Origin: CAYVZU01 sp964455935
GTDB taxonomy: Bacteria; Fibrobacterota; CAYVZU01
Direction of reading: 5' to 3'
Assembly (NCBI GenBank): GCA_964455935.1
Contig: CAYVZU010000002.1
Location: 1 to 64,000 of the forward strand
DNA: 64,000 nt
Positions 32,883 through 43,267 of this stretch are shown here, piece by piece (the stretch's first letter is position 1; each line of letters opens with the position of its first letter). The notes beneath the pieces were generated by a model that ran no database searches, was not told where the DNA came from, and saw only the letters and a list, made by a program, of their open reading frames with translations. The position numbers and the translations under genes are program-made.

Positions 32883-35312
32883 CTAGTAGCCCGATCCTTT
32901 GATCTTGGCCCGGCGCAGTTCGTCTTCGAAATCGGCTTCGCGCACCTTTTGCGCGCGGAACTGCTCTTCGGTGTCGAGGATCACGAATTCCACCCGGCGG
33001 TTCATGGTGCGTCCCGCCGCAGTGTTGTTGGTGGCAATGGGCATCGTCTCGCCATACCCGATCGAAATGAGGTTCTCCGACGGGAATCCGCGCCCGACAA
33101 GGTAGTCGCGAACCGCTTTTGCGCGCGCCGCCGAGAGGACTAAATTGTAGCTGTCGTCGCCCCGGCTGTCGGTGTGACCCTGAATTTCATAGCGCAAGTA
33201 CGAATATTGCCGAACCAGCTCGACAATGAAGTTGAGATGGTTATACGAGCTTGTGGTCAATTCTGCGGTTCCCGTATTGAACAGCACGCCTTCCAATTCT
33301 TTCCGCAGCCTCTTTTCTTCCTGCACGGTTGGCTTCTTCAGCGAGTCGGAACACCCGTCTTCATCATCGACGCCGTTGTACATCTCCGGTTCGTTGGGAC
33401 ACTTGTCAAGGGCATCTAGGATTCGGTCGCCATCGTTATCGCGGTCCGGGCACCCATCACTATCCTCGAAGAAATCCCTGTCTTCCGCATCGTTGGGGCA
33501 CTTATCCAGCGTATCGGCCATTCCATCGCCGTCATTGTCATATTCGGGACAGCCGTCGCTATCCTGGAAGCCGTCCTTATCCTCGGCTTGCTTGGGACAC
33601 TTGTCGACTGAATCGGCGACACCGTCATGGTCATCATCCCCATCGGGGCAGCCGTCATCGTCGTCGATTCCATCCATGTCTTCGGCCACATTGGGACAGC
33701 GGTCGCGCAGATCCGGAATTCCATCGTTGTCGTTGTCCAGGTCCGGGCAACCATCGCTGTCCTTGAAACCATCTTTGTCCTCGGCCTCATTGGGACAGGC
33801 GTCGGTGCGGTTGGAAATGCCGTCACCGTCGGCATCAGGATGCATTCCCCAATTGAGGTTGGCGCCCAAAGCGACCTCCACGCCCCGTTTGGGTATGAAA
33901 ACCGGATTGCCAATGGCTTTATAGCTCGCATTCAGGGAGAAATAGCTGAAATCGAAGCTTCCGCCCAAAGCCGAGGCGATCCGTTCGGGTCCGCCGAAAA
34001 CAAATCCCGCACGTATGGGGAAAAACCCGTTCAGAAATCCCAGGCAGCCTCCCAGCGAAAGCCTGGGCATATACGAACGGCCCGGACCGGAAGTGAGATG
34101 CTGCTCATAATCCGCGCCGGCCTGGGCATAGCTGGCAAAGCTTCCCAGGGCCGACTTGAACTCGCCAGTCAGGTCCCATTCGCGGCTGTATCCGATATGA
34201 AGGGCTAGCGGCAGAACGGTCACGAACCCGCTGGATGTCTTTAGAGAATCTCGTTGATCCGAGATGTATTGGTTGGCATCGCGGTTGAAGATGATTAGAT
34301 TAGAAGTGCGCGTCTCGCCATCTTCATCTTCCTGCTTGACCCCGGTCACAATATCATAAAAGTCAAAATCATCTTTGTTGATTTTGTAGGATGTTTCGCG
34401 GGTATCTTTCATCCAGAAGAGCACACCCAGGTCTTTCACGTTAATGCTAAGAATTCCCAAATCATCATAGAGGATCCCGCCGACTTCGACGCCAATACCA
34501 TGGCCGTTGACGGGCAGGCCGCCGGGAAGGCTTCCAAAATCAAAATTGCCATGCAAACCTGTTCCGGAAGTCTGGATCAGGACCTCGCCGTCCACAACGA
34601 TATTTTCGCCATTGAGGGTGTCGTAACGCAAAATTCCGCTCTTGGTCGTGGCGCGAAGAAGAGAATGGCCCATAACATATTTTAGCGCAATTCCGCCGGC
34701 TCCATACCGCAAGTGAAACAGGTCATGCAAGGCCGGAACTGTAACGGGTAGCCCCACATTCAAACTGAAGTCGGTGGCCCAAATTCCCTCTTGCTTGAAA
34801 TCAGAGAAATCGAGCGTATTTCCGCGCTGGAGGCCTTTGGTTTCCGAGAACAGGGCATACAGGGGCCCTTCGGGAATCCNNNNNNNNNNAACCGAAAGCC
34901 GCGCACCGGAGTAGATCTTAAAACCGCCTTCCAATCCTTCGGTCAACCGCTCTGAAGTCGCTTCAGGCCCCAGACCGATTAGGTCAAAGCTCTTGAAAAA
35001 GACTCCTTCAATGAGATCGGCCCGTTCTTGTGGAGTGGAGGCAAAGTAGTTGCGAAATGGGCTCAGGGCAAGTTTGTTGCTCCAATAGCCAAGGCCATAG
35101 TTGGTGAAGGGCACAAGCAAGGCACCGCCGATGGGCCGCTTATTCATTCCCAGGAGCGCCGGATTGTGGTAGGCCGCCTCAAAAGAACGGCCCAGCGTGT
35201 TTCGAGCGGTGCTGTTGCCAGCGCTCTTGGGATTGTGGTCCACAATGGCGAAGGCCCACGCAGGCACGAGAAGCAGAAATAGAGTGCATCGCAGCAAGAA
35301 AAACCGTGCCAT
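32883..35312 (-). CDS. Outer-membrane protein with TSP3 repeats and OmpA domain
   Basis: 809 residues with signal peptide (LLVPAWAFA). N-terminal 450 residues: beta-barrel-like (DUF5723/TraF-like, PALLGMNKRPIGGALL); then five thrombospondin type-3 Ca-binding repeats (DADGDGISNRTDACPNEAED...DNDGDRILDALDKCPNEPE, about 500-670); C-terminal OmpA domain binding peptidoglycan (YEIQGHTDSRGDDSYNLVLS, ARAKAVRDYL, GYGETMPI, NRRVEFVIL). Ten Ns near residue 142 leave the frame open. Immediately follows the giant lipoprotein; the pair may form an outer-membrane complex. Confidence 0.9.
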   Translation of the reverse strand: MARFFLLRCTLFLLLVPAWAFAIVDHNPKSAGNSTARNTLGRSFEAAYHNPALLGMNKRPIGGALLVPFTNYGLGYWSNKLALSPFRNYFASTPQERADLIEGVFFKSFDLIGLGPEATSERLTEGLEGGFKIYSGARLSVXXXXIPEGPLYALFSETKGLQRGNTLDFSDFKQEGIWATDFSLNVGLPVTVPALHDLFHLRYGAGGIALKYVMGHSLLRATTKSGILRYDTLNGENIVVDGEVLIQTSGTGLHGNFDFGSLPGGLPVNGHGIGVEVGGILYDDLGILSINVKDLGVLFWMKDTRETSYKINKDDFDFYDIVTGVKQEDEDGETRTSNLIIFNRDANQYISDQRDSLKTSSGFVTVLPLALHIGYSREWDLTGEFKSALGSFASYAQAGADYEQHLTSGPGRSYMPRLSLGGCLGFLNGFFPIRAGFVFGGPERIASALGGSFDFSYFSLNASYKAIGNPVFIPKRGVEVALGANLNWGMHPDADGDGISNRTDACPNEAEDKDGFKDSDGCPDLDNDNDGIPDLRDRCPNVAEDMDGIDDDDGCPDGDDDHDGVADSVDKCPKQAEDKDGFQDSDGCPEYDNDGDGMADTLDKCPNDAEDRDFFEDSDGCPDRDNDGDRILDALDKCPNEPEMYNGVDDEDGCSDSLKKPTVQEEKRLRKELEGVLFNTGTAELTTSSYNHLNFIVELVRQYSYLRYEIQGHTDSRGDDSYNLVLSAARAKAVRDYLVGRGFPSENLISIGYGETMPIATNNTAAGRTMNRRVEFVILDTEEQFRAQKVREADFEDELRRAKIKGSGY
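34880..34889. other. Assembly gap (10 N) in the OmpA/TSP3 gene
   Basis: Ten Ns; the reading frame is the same on both sides, so a multiple of three plus one base was replaced, true length unknown. Confidence 0.98.
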
Positions 35313-35318
35313 TGCGTC

Positions 35319-37526
35319 CTACTCGGTAAAACTCATGATCGAGTCCAAATTGCTGGTCCCGTCAAAATGCAGCCATGAACGGATGTCGATGTAGTCGTTA
35401 TCGGTCAGGGCATCGCTGCTCATGGGCTCGAAGCGGGCCTGCCAGCGCCAGAAACAACTGTCGGTGTTAAGGATCGTCCCGATCTCGGTTTCATCCAGGT
35501 CTATCAGGCTCGATACCGTGGAACCCCGGGCCGGAATCACGACCCCTGTCTGACCCAGAAGGCTGACATAACCAAGGACCGATGCGGTGCCGTTTAGAAG
35601 AATGGCGGAGACCTCGCCGGATGAGAGCGAATCGAATTCCACTTTCTTTTCCAGCGGCGCCAGCAGGCTGTACAGACGCATGTTAAGGTTCGACACATTC
35701 TGCACTTTCAGATTGAATGCGATATTTCGATCGCTGGCTTTTCGGAAATAATTAATGGCCTCATCGGTTACCGGAAAATTCCCCGCCCCCAGATCCATTG
35801 TCACCGGCGCCTTGATTTCCCAGTCCATATAGGCGTCCATGCGAGTTCGAATGGTTGAACGCACGGTCATACGGCCCAGGGCAAGGCTGGTATCGGTTTC
35901 ATCGTTTACAATCACCACCATGCTGTCTTTGGGGACGGTTGTAGTGATCACGACACCCACGGAATCGGGAAAACTGTTGACAACGTTCTCAACACGGAAG
36001 CTTGGCCGGTAAACGGCGCCATTGTGCACAGTGTCAAAAACCACTGTGGTATCGCAGAAAATCGAAGGGTCCTTGGTATTGAAGACGCGGAAACGAATGA
36101 TGTTCGAACTCAGCAAAGCCTTCTCGGCAACGTTCATCTCAACCTCAACGTTTGCCACCACGCGATTGAGAAAAAACCGGCCCCGCAAAGAATCTTTCGA
36201 CGTCTCGTCCCAGATAAAGGGAATGGCGATGTAGTCGGTATCACTCTGGCGGACAAAATCCTCTTTGAAAATGCCCTTAAACTTATCGAAGCTGAATGTG
36301 GCCGGTGTAATGACGAAAACCAGAGAGTCGTTTGTCGCCACCGTGACCCGACGTCCCGTAGGCACATTGCGCACACGGTACCGGACGCGCGTGACCGACT
36401 GCTGAAGCAGGTTGTCCCATTCCGGGAACATGCGCGTTCGCGAGCAGTTTAGCTTGGCAAAGATCTGCACCGAATCGGGCTCCACATTCACATCACCCTG
36501 CGTAGTGGATCCGTAATAATAGAGGGCGCTGTCGCCCTGCAACAGGTATAACCTGCTTGTGTCTTCTACCTCTTTGATCGTGCAATTCCGGATATCCCAC
36601 ACATTGAGGTGCTCGCCGTTGATCGCCAACTTCAGATTGGTGCTGTTGTCCACGGAGTAGGTGAAGTGGCCATCTTTCATATCGATGTATTTGAGGTCGA
36701 TCGAGTCGGTGATCTTGTAATTATGCTGGAACATGCTGTCGAATGGGAAAAGCGAATCGAGCAGCGTGACCCGGCTTGCCGCAAGCCCGCTGAGCCCCAG
36801 TGCAAAACCGATATTGTCGCCCGATTCGATCCGGGTACCGGCCGCGAGTGCTGCGCGCACATCAATCCGCACCAGGCTGTCGAGAGTCAGACCTCCCACA
36901 GGGAACGAAATATCGAGATATTCGCCATGATTGATTGCGGCATTCTGCGGAGTCCCGGAAATTGGCCCGACCATGGTTAAAAGGGCCAGCCGCACGCTAT
37001 CCAGCCGGGCGCCTGCATTGGCCAGATAGTTATGAACGCGAACCGTCAGCGTCTGAGCGACCGGCTCCAACACGACCGAATACACCCCGGGAACGTTTAT
37101 CGTGGCCACGCTATGAAGGGGGGTATCCGAAACCAAGTTTCCCGCGGGCAGCCCCGTGGGCAGGCTTCCGCTCGCGTTTGCGGATGAATTAAGAATGATG
37201 GGAGGAATGTAAACCGCGAAGCGTTTGGTTTCAAGGCTGTCCTCGTCGCGAACAAATGAGTGTTCCGCGGTATCGGTCTGAACAAAAGCCAGCGTGTCCC
37301 CCTGCCGGGCCGTGTCGCCGTCGAGGATCTTCATTTCGTTGAAGAGATTGCCAAACTGCTCTCCCACAACAAACTTCTCATTTGTGACAGGAAGGTCCAA
37401 TTGGGTCCGCCACTGAAGCGGTCCGCTGTCGGAAGGATTCGAACATCGCAGAACGCCGACCAGGGCCGCTCCGAATAGAGTGGCAAGGACAGCGATTCGA
37501 ATTTTCTGAAGCGTTCCGTGATCCAT
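35319..37526 (-). CDS. Large exported protein, probable lipoprotein
   Basis: 735 residues from ATG 37526. Leader MDHGTLQKIRIAVLATLFGA then ALVGVLRC, Cys preceded by Arg, so a weak lipobox. Beta-rich with many DSV/DTS words, tandem strand segments and no catalytic motif (e.g. SVVLEPVAQTLTVRVHNYLA, TFSFDKFKGIFKEDFVRQSD). It ends 6 bp before the OmpA/TSP3 start, thus co-transcribed. I do not recognise the family; likely an outer-surface or periplasmic scaffold. The frame extends 22 codons upstream without signal. Confidence 0.75.
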   Translation of the reverse strand: MDHGTLQKIRIAVLATLFGAALVGVLRCSNPSDSGPLQWRTQLDLPVTNEKFVVGEQFGNLFNEMKILDGDTARQGDTLAFVQTDTAEHSFVRDEDSLETKRFAVYIPPIILNSSANASGSLPTGLPAGNLVSDTPLHSVATINVPGVYSVVLEPVAQTLTVRVHNYLANAGARLDSVRLALLTMVGPISGTPQNAAINHGEYLDISFPVGGLTLDSLVRIDVRAALAAGTRIESGDNIGFALGLSGLAASRVTLLDSLFPFDSMFQHNYKITDSIDLKYIDMKDGHFTYSVDNSTNLKLAINGEHLNVWDIRNCTIKEVEDTSRLYLLQGDSALYYYGSTTQGDVNVEPDSVQIFAKLNCSRTRMFPEWDNLLQQSVTRVRYRVRNVPTGRRVTVATNDSLVFVITPATFSFDKFKGIFKEDFVRQSDTDYIAIPFIWDETSKDSLRGRFFLNRVVANVEVEMNVAEKALLSSNIIRFRVFNTKDPSIFCDTTVVFDTVHNGAVYRPSFRVENVVNSFPDSVGVVITTTVPKDSMVVIVNDETDTSLALGRMTVRSTIRTRMDAYMDWEIKAPVTMDLGAGNFPVTDEAINYFRKASDRNIAFNLKVQNVSNLNMRLYSLLAPLEKKVEFDSLSSGEVSAILLNGTASVLGYVSLLGQTGVVIPARGSTVSSLIDLDETEIGTILNTDSCFWRWQARFEPMSSDALTDNDYIDIRSWLHFDGTSNLDSIMSFTE

Positions 37527-37658
37527 GATATAATGAATTATTTTTTTATGATTGTAGAAATCAAGACATTTGTTTAAATTGTGCTTTGGCATAAAATCAA
37601 TTCGCGTTTAGCGCACCAAATTTTCGCCTATCCGATGGGTTGAGACAGGAGGATCCAA

Positions 37659-37889
37659 ATGGCCAGCAAGGATGCCCGTTATCCCGATAGCGTTCCCGGT
37701 AAATATTTCGTCGATACGCAATGCATTGCCTGCAGGCTTTGCGCCGCCGAGGCGCCTGAAAATTTCAAAATGAGCTCCGATGAGTCGCACGCCTTCGTTT
37801 GGCGACAACCACAAACCAATGCTGAAGAGGAAGCCTGCGAGACCGTGCGAAAGGCCTGCCCGGTTGAGGCCATTGGCAATGATGGATAG
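37659..37889 (+). CDS. Small ferredoxin (single 4Fe-4S)
   Basis: 76 residues. CIACRLCAAEAP (C-x2-C-x2-C) near residue 22 plus CPVEAI near residue 66 gives the four cysteines for a single [4Fe-4S] cluster, as in the Desulfovibrio ferredoxin I type. Strong RBS AGGAGG. Lies just upstream of the copper ATPase gene in the same direction (75 bp); co-transcription is possible but the functional link is unclear. Confidence 0.85.
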   Translation: MASKDARYPDSVPGKYFVDTQCIACRLCAAEAPENFKMSSDESHAFVWRQPQTNAEEEACETVRKACPVEAIGNDG

Positions 37890-37963
37890 AAAGAGGCGAA
37901 TGGAAAAATCCGCCGTGAAGGGTGTCCCAAGCCGGCCGGCGCAAAGTCTGTCTAGGTAGCACC

Positions 37964-40174
37964 ATGAAGACAACCATCCGCATTGGCGGCATGCATTGCG
38001 CGGCCTGCGTAGGCCGAATTGAGCGCAAAATCGGCGCACTCGAAGGTGTCGAACAGGTGACGGTGAGTCTGCCCGCTGAGAACGCTTCGATCGTGTTCGA
38101 CCCCAAGCGAATTCGAATCGACCGGATTGCCGAGATCATCCGCAAAACCGGCTACGAATACCTGGGCGAGGAGACGGACCGCTTGACATTGTCCGAAAGC
38201 GGTCCCAACCTAAAACAGCTTCGAGGCCGTTTTTGGGCGGGGCTCCTGAGCGGGACCGGCCTGATGATCCTGATGCATTTCCATCCTCCCCTGCCCGTAC
38301 CGCTGTCGCTGTTGATGTTGATCGTCGCTCTGCCTCTTCTATCCTATGTGGGGTCCCCGATTATCAAGGCCGCTTTTTTTGCTTTGCGCAGCGGCGCATT
38401 GACCATGGACGTAATGTACGCAATGGGAATTGGCGTCGCATTTGCATCGAGCGTTCTGGCCACCGCGGGCCTGTTTCTCACCCATGAATTCCTTTTCTAC
38501 GATACGGCCCTGATGCTCGCCGGGTTCCTTCTCCTGGGCCGTTATCTTGAAGCAAGGGCCCGGCATGGAACCTCGGATGCCATTCGAAAACTGATGGGCC
38601 TGCGGCCGCGCACCGCCACGCTGATTGAAGCCAAAGGCGAAACCGAAGTGCCGGTCGAGACGCTGACGCCGGGGGCACTGTTGCGCGTGCGGCCCTCCCA
38701 GCAGGTCCCTGTCGATGGCGTGATCGAAGAGGGCAAAAGCTTCGTGGACGAATCCATGATCACGGGCGAACCCTTGCCGGTTTGGAGAGACAAAGGTGCC
38801 AACGTGACCGGGGGCACGCTCAATAAATCGGGCGTGCTGAAAGTCAGGGCCACCCGCACGGGCAGGCAAACCATCCTGTCGCAAATCATAGACTTGGTGG
38901 CCCAGGCTCAGTCGTCAAAACCGCCGTTGGCCCGCCTGGCGGACCGGGCGGTTTCGTATTTCATCCCCGCCATCCTGGCTGTGGCCGTTGGATCCTCCAT
39001 ACTCTGGTTTATTTCCGGTCACCCCTTTGTGGATGTCCTGCGCACATTCATCTCGGTGGTGGTTGTCGCCTGCCCCTGCGCGCTGGGCCTGGCAACCCCA
39101 ACCGCGGTTATTGTCGGGGTGGGACGCGGGGCCAGCCTGGGCATTCTCATTCGCAATGGAGAGGCCCTTGAACGGGCGCAAAAAGCCGATACGGTTATAT
39201 TCGATAAAACCGGAACGCTCACCCAGGGCATGCCCGAAGTGGTCGAGGTGCACGCTTTGGGCGTTGCGGAGCAGCAATTGCTTTCTTTGGCCGCGGCCCT
39301 GGAGAACAATTCGGTGCACCCGCTGGCCGGGGCCGTACTCCGCAAAGCCCATGAGATGTCGGTTCCCATTCCCGAAGCAAGCGATGTGACCATTATGGAA
39401 GGCCGGGGATTGCGCGGCCGCGTGGCAACCTTGGAGGTGCTGCTTGGAAATCCAGCATGGGCTATCCGAATGGGTCTCGCTTTGCCGGGTGATCTCCCCG
39501 GCAGGATCGATTCCCTCGAGCGCGGCGGGAGGACCGTTGCCCTTGTCGCCTGGGAGGGTTCGGTTCGCGGACTCCTGGCCTTCGAAGATTCCTTGCGGCC
39601 CGATGCCGTGGAGGCCGTGAGAGAACTGGCGGCCATGGGTCTTCGCCCGATCCTGGCGACCGGCGATCATGCCGTCAATGCCAACAATGTGGCCGGCCGC
39701 GTGGGAATTACCGAAATTCGCGCAAGCCTTATGCCGCGGGAAAAAGCCGACCTGATTCGGGAAATCCAGAACCGGGGCCATTGCGTTGTTTTTGCCGGAG
39801 ACGGGGTCAACGATGCGCCGGCCCTTGCCCAAGCGGACCTGGGCCTGGCCATGGGAGGCGGAACCGACATCGCGATGGAAGCCGGAGATATTGTTCTAAT
39901 GAGCGGAAACCTTAGCGGCGTGGCAGCGGCCGTACAACTCAGCCGAAAAGTCCTTGCGCGCATTCGCCAGAACCTTTTTTGGGCGGTGGCCTACAATTTG
40001 GCGCTGGTTCCGTTGGCGGCGGGCCTTCTTTTCCCATTCACGGGAATCGCCTTTCGGCCCGAGTACGGAGCTTTGGCCATGGCCTTAAGCTCCGTTAGCG
40101 TGGTTTCCTTCTCGTTGCTTCTGAAAGCCTATACGCCTCCGGCGCTGAAGAAGAAAGCAGATTTGGGAGTTTAG
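37964..40174 (+). CDS. copA: Copper-exporting P-type ATPase
   Basis: 736 residues. N-terminal HMA domain with GMHCAACVGRIE, then P1B-ATPase core: TGEP loop (SMITGEPLPVW), ion motif ACPCALGLATP in TM6 (near 390), DKTGTLT phosphorylation site, and GDGVNDAPALAQADLGLAMG. YN in TM7 (AVAYNLALVP) and the MxxSS in TM8 (LAMALSSVSVVSF) make it Cu(I)-specific (CopA). ATG 37964 is the natural start (MKTTIRIGGMHC). One HMA domain, no CopZ alongside. Confidence 0.93.
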   Translation: MKTTIRIGGMHCAACVGRIERKIGALEGVEQVTVSLPAENASIVFDPKRIRIDRIAEIIRKTGYEYLGEETDRLTLSESGPNLKQLRGRFWAGLLSGTGLMILMHFHPPLPVPLSLLMLIVALPLLSYVGSPIIKAAFFALRSGALTMDVMYAMGIGVAFASSVLATAGLFLTHEFLFYDTALMLAGFLLLGRYLEARARHGTSDAIRKLMGLRPRTATLIEAKGETEVPVETLTPGALLRVRPSQQVPVDGVIEEGKSFVDESMITGEPLPVWRDKGANVTGGTLNKSGVLKVRATRTGRQTILSQIIDLVAQAQSSKPPLARLADRAVSYFIPAILAVAVGSSILWFISGHPFVDVLRTFISVVVVACPCALGLATPTAVIVGVGRGASLGILIRNGEALERAQKADTVIFDKTGTLTQGMPEVVEVHALGVAEQQLLSLAAALENNSVHPLAGAVLRKAHEMSVPIPEASDVTIMEGRGLRGRVATLEVLLGNPAWAIRMGLALPGDLPGRIDSLERGGRTVALVAWEGSVRGLLAFEDSLRPDAVEAVRELAAMGLRPILATGDHAVNANNVAGRVGITEIRASLMPREKADLIREIQNRGHCVVFAGDGVNDAPALAQADLGLAMGGGTDIAMEAGDIVLMSGNLSGVAAAVQLSRKVLARIRQNLFWAVAYNLALVPLAAGLLFPFTGIAFRPEYGALAMALSSVSVVSFSLLLKAYTPPALKKKADLGV

Positions 40175-40224
40175 AATCGATCTACATGGACCCGGAGTCG
40201 GTCCCGTACCGTGCCCGCCTTCTC

Positions 40225-40270
40225 CGTTCTTCTCTTGACCTACAGCCTCCAACTAATCGCCTACAGCCTT
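40225..40270. repeat. WGGCTGTAGGY repeat overlapping a gene end
   Basis: GACCTACAGCCTCCAACTAA then TCGCCTACAGCC: the same word as at 7660-7934. The last codons of the histidine kinase (KKAVGD, stop 40253) are read inside it. Convergent junction of copA and the kinase; no terminator sequence otherwise. Confidence 0.6.
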
Positions 40271-42934
40271 TTTCTGCTTGGGCTGCTCCGACTCAAACAC
40301 AGGCAGGAACACCTCGACACAGCATCCCGGGCCATCATTGTTATTGCGAATCGAGACCGATCCGCCGTGATTCTCAATCAGCCGCTTTACGATGCTCAGC
40401 CCAAGACCGCAACCCCCTTTGCGGGTCGTGAAAAAGGGATCGAAAACCTTGTCTATATAATCCGGCCGAATGCCGCTTCCCTGGTCCAGAACACGCACCC
40501 ATGCGGTTTCCTTGTCCGACGCGGAAAGATGCAAACGGATTTCGCTTTGGGCCGGGCTGTGCTGCGCAGCATTTTCGAATAAATTAATGAAGACCTGCTG
40601 AATCTTCGTGGACTCGGCATGAATTCGGATGCCATCGCTTTCCGGGTCCGGCAGAATTTTGATTTCGATCTGCTTGCCAATCCGGGATTGTCTCCATTGT
40701 CGCGCGGCCTCTTCGCAAATCCTCAGCAGCGATTGCGGACGCATATTCATCTTGGCAATGGGGCGGCCCAGATCAAGCAGGTCCTGCATTAGAATCGAAA
40801 GCCGGTTTACCTGGTCGCGCATGTGCTCGGCATACGGCTGGAACTCTTGACGCTCTCCCAATTCCTGAAAAAGCGCCTCGGTAATGGCCAGAATCGCGTT
40901 AAGCGGGTTGCGTACCTCATGGGCCACTCCGGAGGCAAGCTGGCCCACCACGTTCATCTCATGGGCATAGCGAAGCCTGTTCTGCATCAAGTCCCGCTCG
41001 ATCTCATGGGCCACATAATTCGCGAAGATCTCAAGCAAATGCGTCTCGTATTCGGAGAATGCGCGCTCCTTAAAATCGACCGTGAAAAGAAGGCCCAGCA
41101 GCTCGCCTTCCCGGCCCAGGATTGGTACCCCGACATAGGAACGAAAATCGTAGTCTTTAAAACAATGGGCGGCCGGAAACTGTTGGCGCAGGCCTCCGCG
41201 GAATTGGCACACCCGTTTTTGCCGATACACCTCGGCGCAGGGCCCGCAGCGAACGGAAACCGCGCCTTCGTGAAAAATGGAGCCGCCGAAAAACTGCGAA
41301 ATGCTCTTGGATTTATCTTTCTCAAGCCGGCAAATCACGGAATACGGCGTACCCAGCAGATTTGAGATATTCAGGACCACCTGATCGTAAAGCGACTCCA
41401 TTCCCCCGGCATACTTGGTTGAAATCTCATAGACCGCCTCCATGGCACGATGGCGCTGCGAGAGTGCCTCCTCTGCCTTAATCCGCTCGAGGATCTCCTC
41501 TTTGAGAAGCTTGTTTGCGCGCAGCAGTTCGGCCGTTCGGATTTCAACACGGCGTTCCATTTCCTCGTTGGCCCGCTGCAAAACAGCTTCGGCCGATTTG
41601 CCGGCCGTGATGTCTTTGCCGGCGCCGATGATGGCCGTAACCTGGTTGTCAGGCCCCCAGACAGGCCGCCCAACAACGTGCCACCAGATCACTCGGCCGT
41701 CCATGGCCTGGGTTCGCATCTCGAACTCACCCACGTTGCCGGCCAGCAACACTCGGTGGAATTCCTGCAGTCGCGGCCGGTCCGCGGCGAGAATGAAAGG
41801 ACCCCAATCCTTCGGGTTTTGCACATTCTGCGCCGAATACCCCAAAAGCTCGAATAGATCGCGCGTCGCCCAGGCCAGGATTGGGCGGCCGTTTTCGATC
41901 CGGAATTTGAAAATCAGGTCCGAGGTCAATTCGAGAACTAGCCGATAGCGCTCCTTTGCCTCCTGCAGGTCGTGCTCGACCTGCTTTCGGGCCGTGATGT
42001 CTGTAACCATTCCTAGAATCCCCGTTTGTCCTGTGGGTTCGCCAAAGGGACAAATGGATTCGAGGCACCAGATCGTGGAACCGTCACGCCGAAGTAGACG
42101 GCGCTCGCGCACACCGCGTCTGCGCCGCTCGGGAACCGGCCCGGCCAGGTAGTTCCGCTCACTGTCTGCGATCATCTCCAGAAGAGGCCGATCGATCATT
42201 TCCGCGGCGGTGTACCCCAACAGCTCGGCCATCCGCTGGTTTACATAGCTGATGCGGCGATCGCTATTGACGATCCAAACCCCCTCCTGTGCCGTTTCGA
42301 CGATGTTGCGGTATTTTTCCTCGGCCCTGCGCAACGAATCCTCGGCGCGCTGCTTCTGCAAGGCAACCGCGGCCTGGTGAACGAACGCCTGAATAACATC
42401 GATCTCCGGCAGATGCCCATCGCACAGGGTGAGAATGGCTACGGTCCCCAGGATATCACTCTGGATAGCGAATGGAATGGCGTAGACGCCCTTGATCCCG
42501 AAGCCCGCTTCGAACCGGCCACACAAGTCCTTTGGGAGTTGCTCGAAGGTCAATTCGTGAAGCCCTCCTTCCACGTGAAGCAACCGGCCGGCGGCGACCA
42601 GGGCATGGTATTTTGGGGTGACTTCGAATGTCAGACCGTTCGGATCGCGCCCCAAAGCCTGCGGTATCCGCGATAGAATTTCCGCGGGCCCCGCCAAGGC
42701 GCGAAGAATGGTTTTGTGAGCAACCGGATCATAATCGTTTACAAGAATCACAGCGCTTGGAATAAGACTGGCGATCTGGTCGGCAATGAACTGAAATGGC
42801 GGCCCCTGTTCGGGACGCGCCACAAAATGCATGGCGCAGCGTGACAGGAAAGCCATGGATTCGATTGCGCGGGCGATTTCCTGTTCCACACCTGACCGGA
42901 GGGGATTGGTTAAGGGAAGATTGGGAGCATCCAT
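40253..42934 (-). CDS. Multi-sensor histidine kinase (GAF-PAS-PAS-GAF-HisKA-HATPase)
   Basis: 893 residues, no membrane segment seen. N-terminal GAF (about 15-195), PAS with YVNQRMAELLGYTAAEMID (about 225-330), second PAS (about 335-455: FELLGYSAQNVQNPKDWG), a coiled linker (450-510), second GAF (510-650), HisKA with phospho-acceptor in VAHEVRNPLNAIL (about 665), HATPase motifs N (FINLFENAAQHSP) and G (VLDQGSGIRPDY, KGGCGLGLSIV). Orphan: no response regulator next to it. Its 3' end is made by a repeat (separate entry). Confidence 0.9.
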   Translation of the reverse strand: MDAPNLPLTNPLRSGVEQEIARAIESMAFLSRCAMHFVARPEQGPPFQFIADQIASLIPSAVILVNDYDPVAHKTILRALAGPAEILSRIPQALGRDPNGLTFEVTPKYHALVAAGRLLHVEGGLHELTFEQLPKDLCGRFEAGFGIKGVYAIPFAIQSDILGTVAILTLCDGHLPEIDVIQAFVHQAAVALQKQRAEDSLRRAEEKYRNIVETAQEGVWIVNSDRRISYVNQRMAELLGYTAAEMIDRPLLEMIADSERNYLAGPVPERRRRGVRERRLLRRDGSTIWCLESICPFGEPTGQTGILGMVTDITARKQVEHDLQEAKERYRLVLELTSDLIFKFRIENGRPILAWATRDLFELLGYSAQNVQNPKDWGPFILAADRPRLQEFHRVLLAGNVGEFEMRTQAMDGRVIWWHVVGRPVWGPDNQVTAIIGAGKDITAGKSAEAVLQRANEEMERRVEIRTAELLRANKLLKEEILERIKAEEALSQRHRAMEAVYEISTKYAGGMESLYDQVVLNISNLLGTPYSVICRLEKDKSKSISQFFGGSIFHEGAVSVRCGPCAEVYRQKRVCQFRGGLRQQFPAAHCFKDYDFRSYVGVPILGREGELLGLLFTVDFKERAFSEYETHLLEIFANYVAHEIERDLMQNRLRYAHEMNVVGQLASGVAHEVRNPLNAILAITEALFQELGERQEFQPYAEHMRDQVNRLSILMQDLLDLGRPIAKMNMRPQSLLRICEEAARQWRQSRIGKQIEIKILPDPESDGIRIHAESTKIQQVFINLFENAAQHSPAQSEIRLHLSASDKETAWVRVLDQGSGIRPDYIDKVFDPFFTTRKGGCGLGLSIVKRLIENHGGSVSIRNNNDGPGCCVEVFLPVFESEQPKQKKAVGD

Positions 42935-43267
42935 GAATTTCTATTCCGGCGGGCCCTTCGGCGGTTTTATCGCACAACGAAGTGCCGGGGTGCCGCCAAT
43001 TCCCCGTTGATAAATCCCGGGACTTTCGACCTTGGCTAAGGTGGCGTGAAACAAGCAAAAACCGGAAAACCGGATGGAATCATTCAAAACCGGAAAACAG
43101 GACTTGCTTCGCCGTGACTGCCAATTCCAAAAGGAACTTCGCGGTCCGATCAACTCTTCCTTTCTTGCCAAACAGCACCGAATATCATATACACTTTCAT
43201 GCTTAGTTGAGTCCACAATTGAATGCAAAATAAACCGGAGGCTTTGCGGCAAATCCGCCAAACCCGT
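42935..43267. other. Non-coding upstream region of the histidine kinase
   Basis: 333 bp, no ORF with coding character; CGGAAAACCGGA words repeat near 43065-43100. I see no clear promoter or RNA. Confidence 0.5.
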
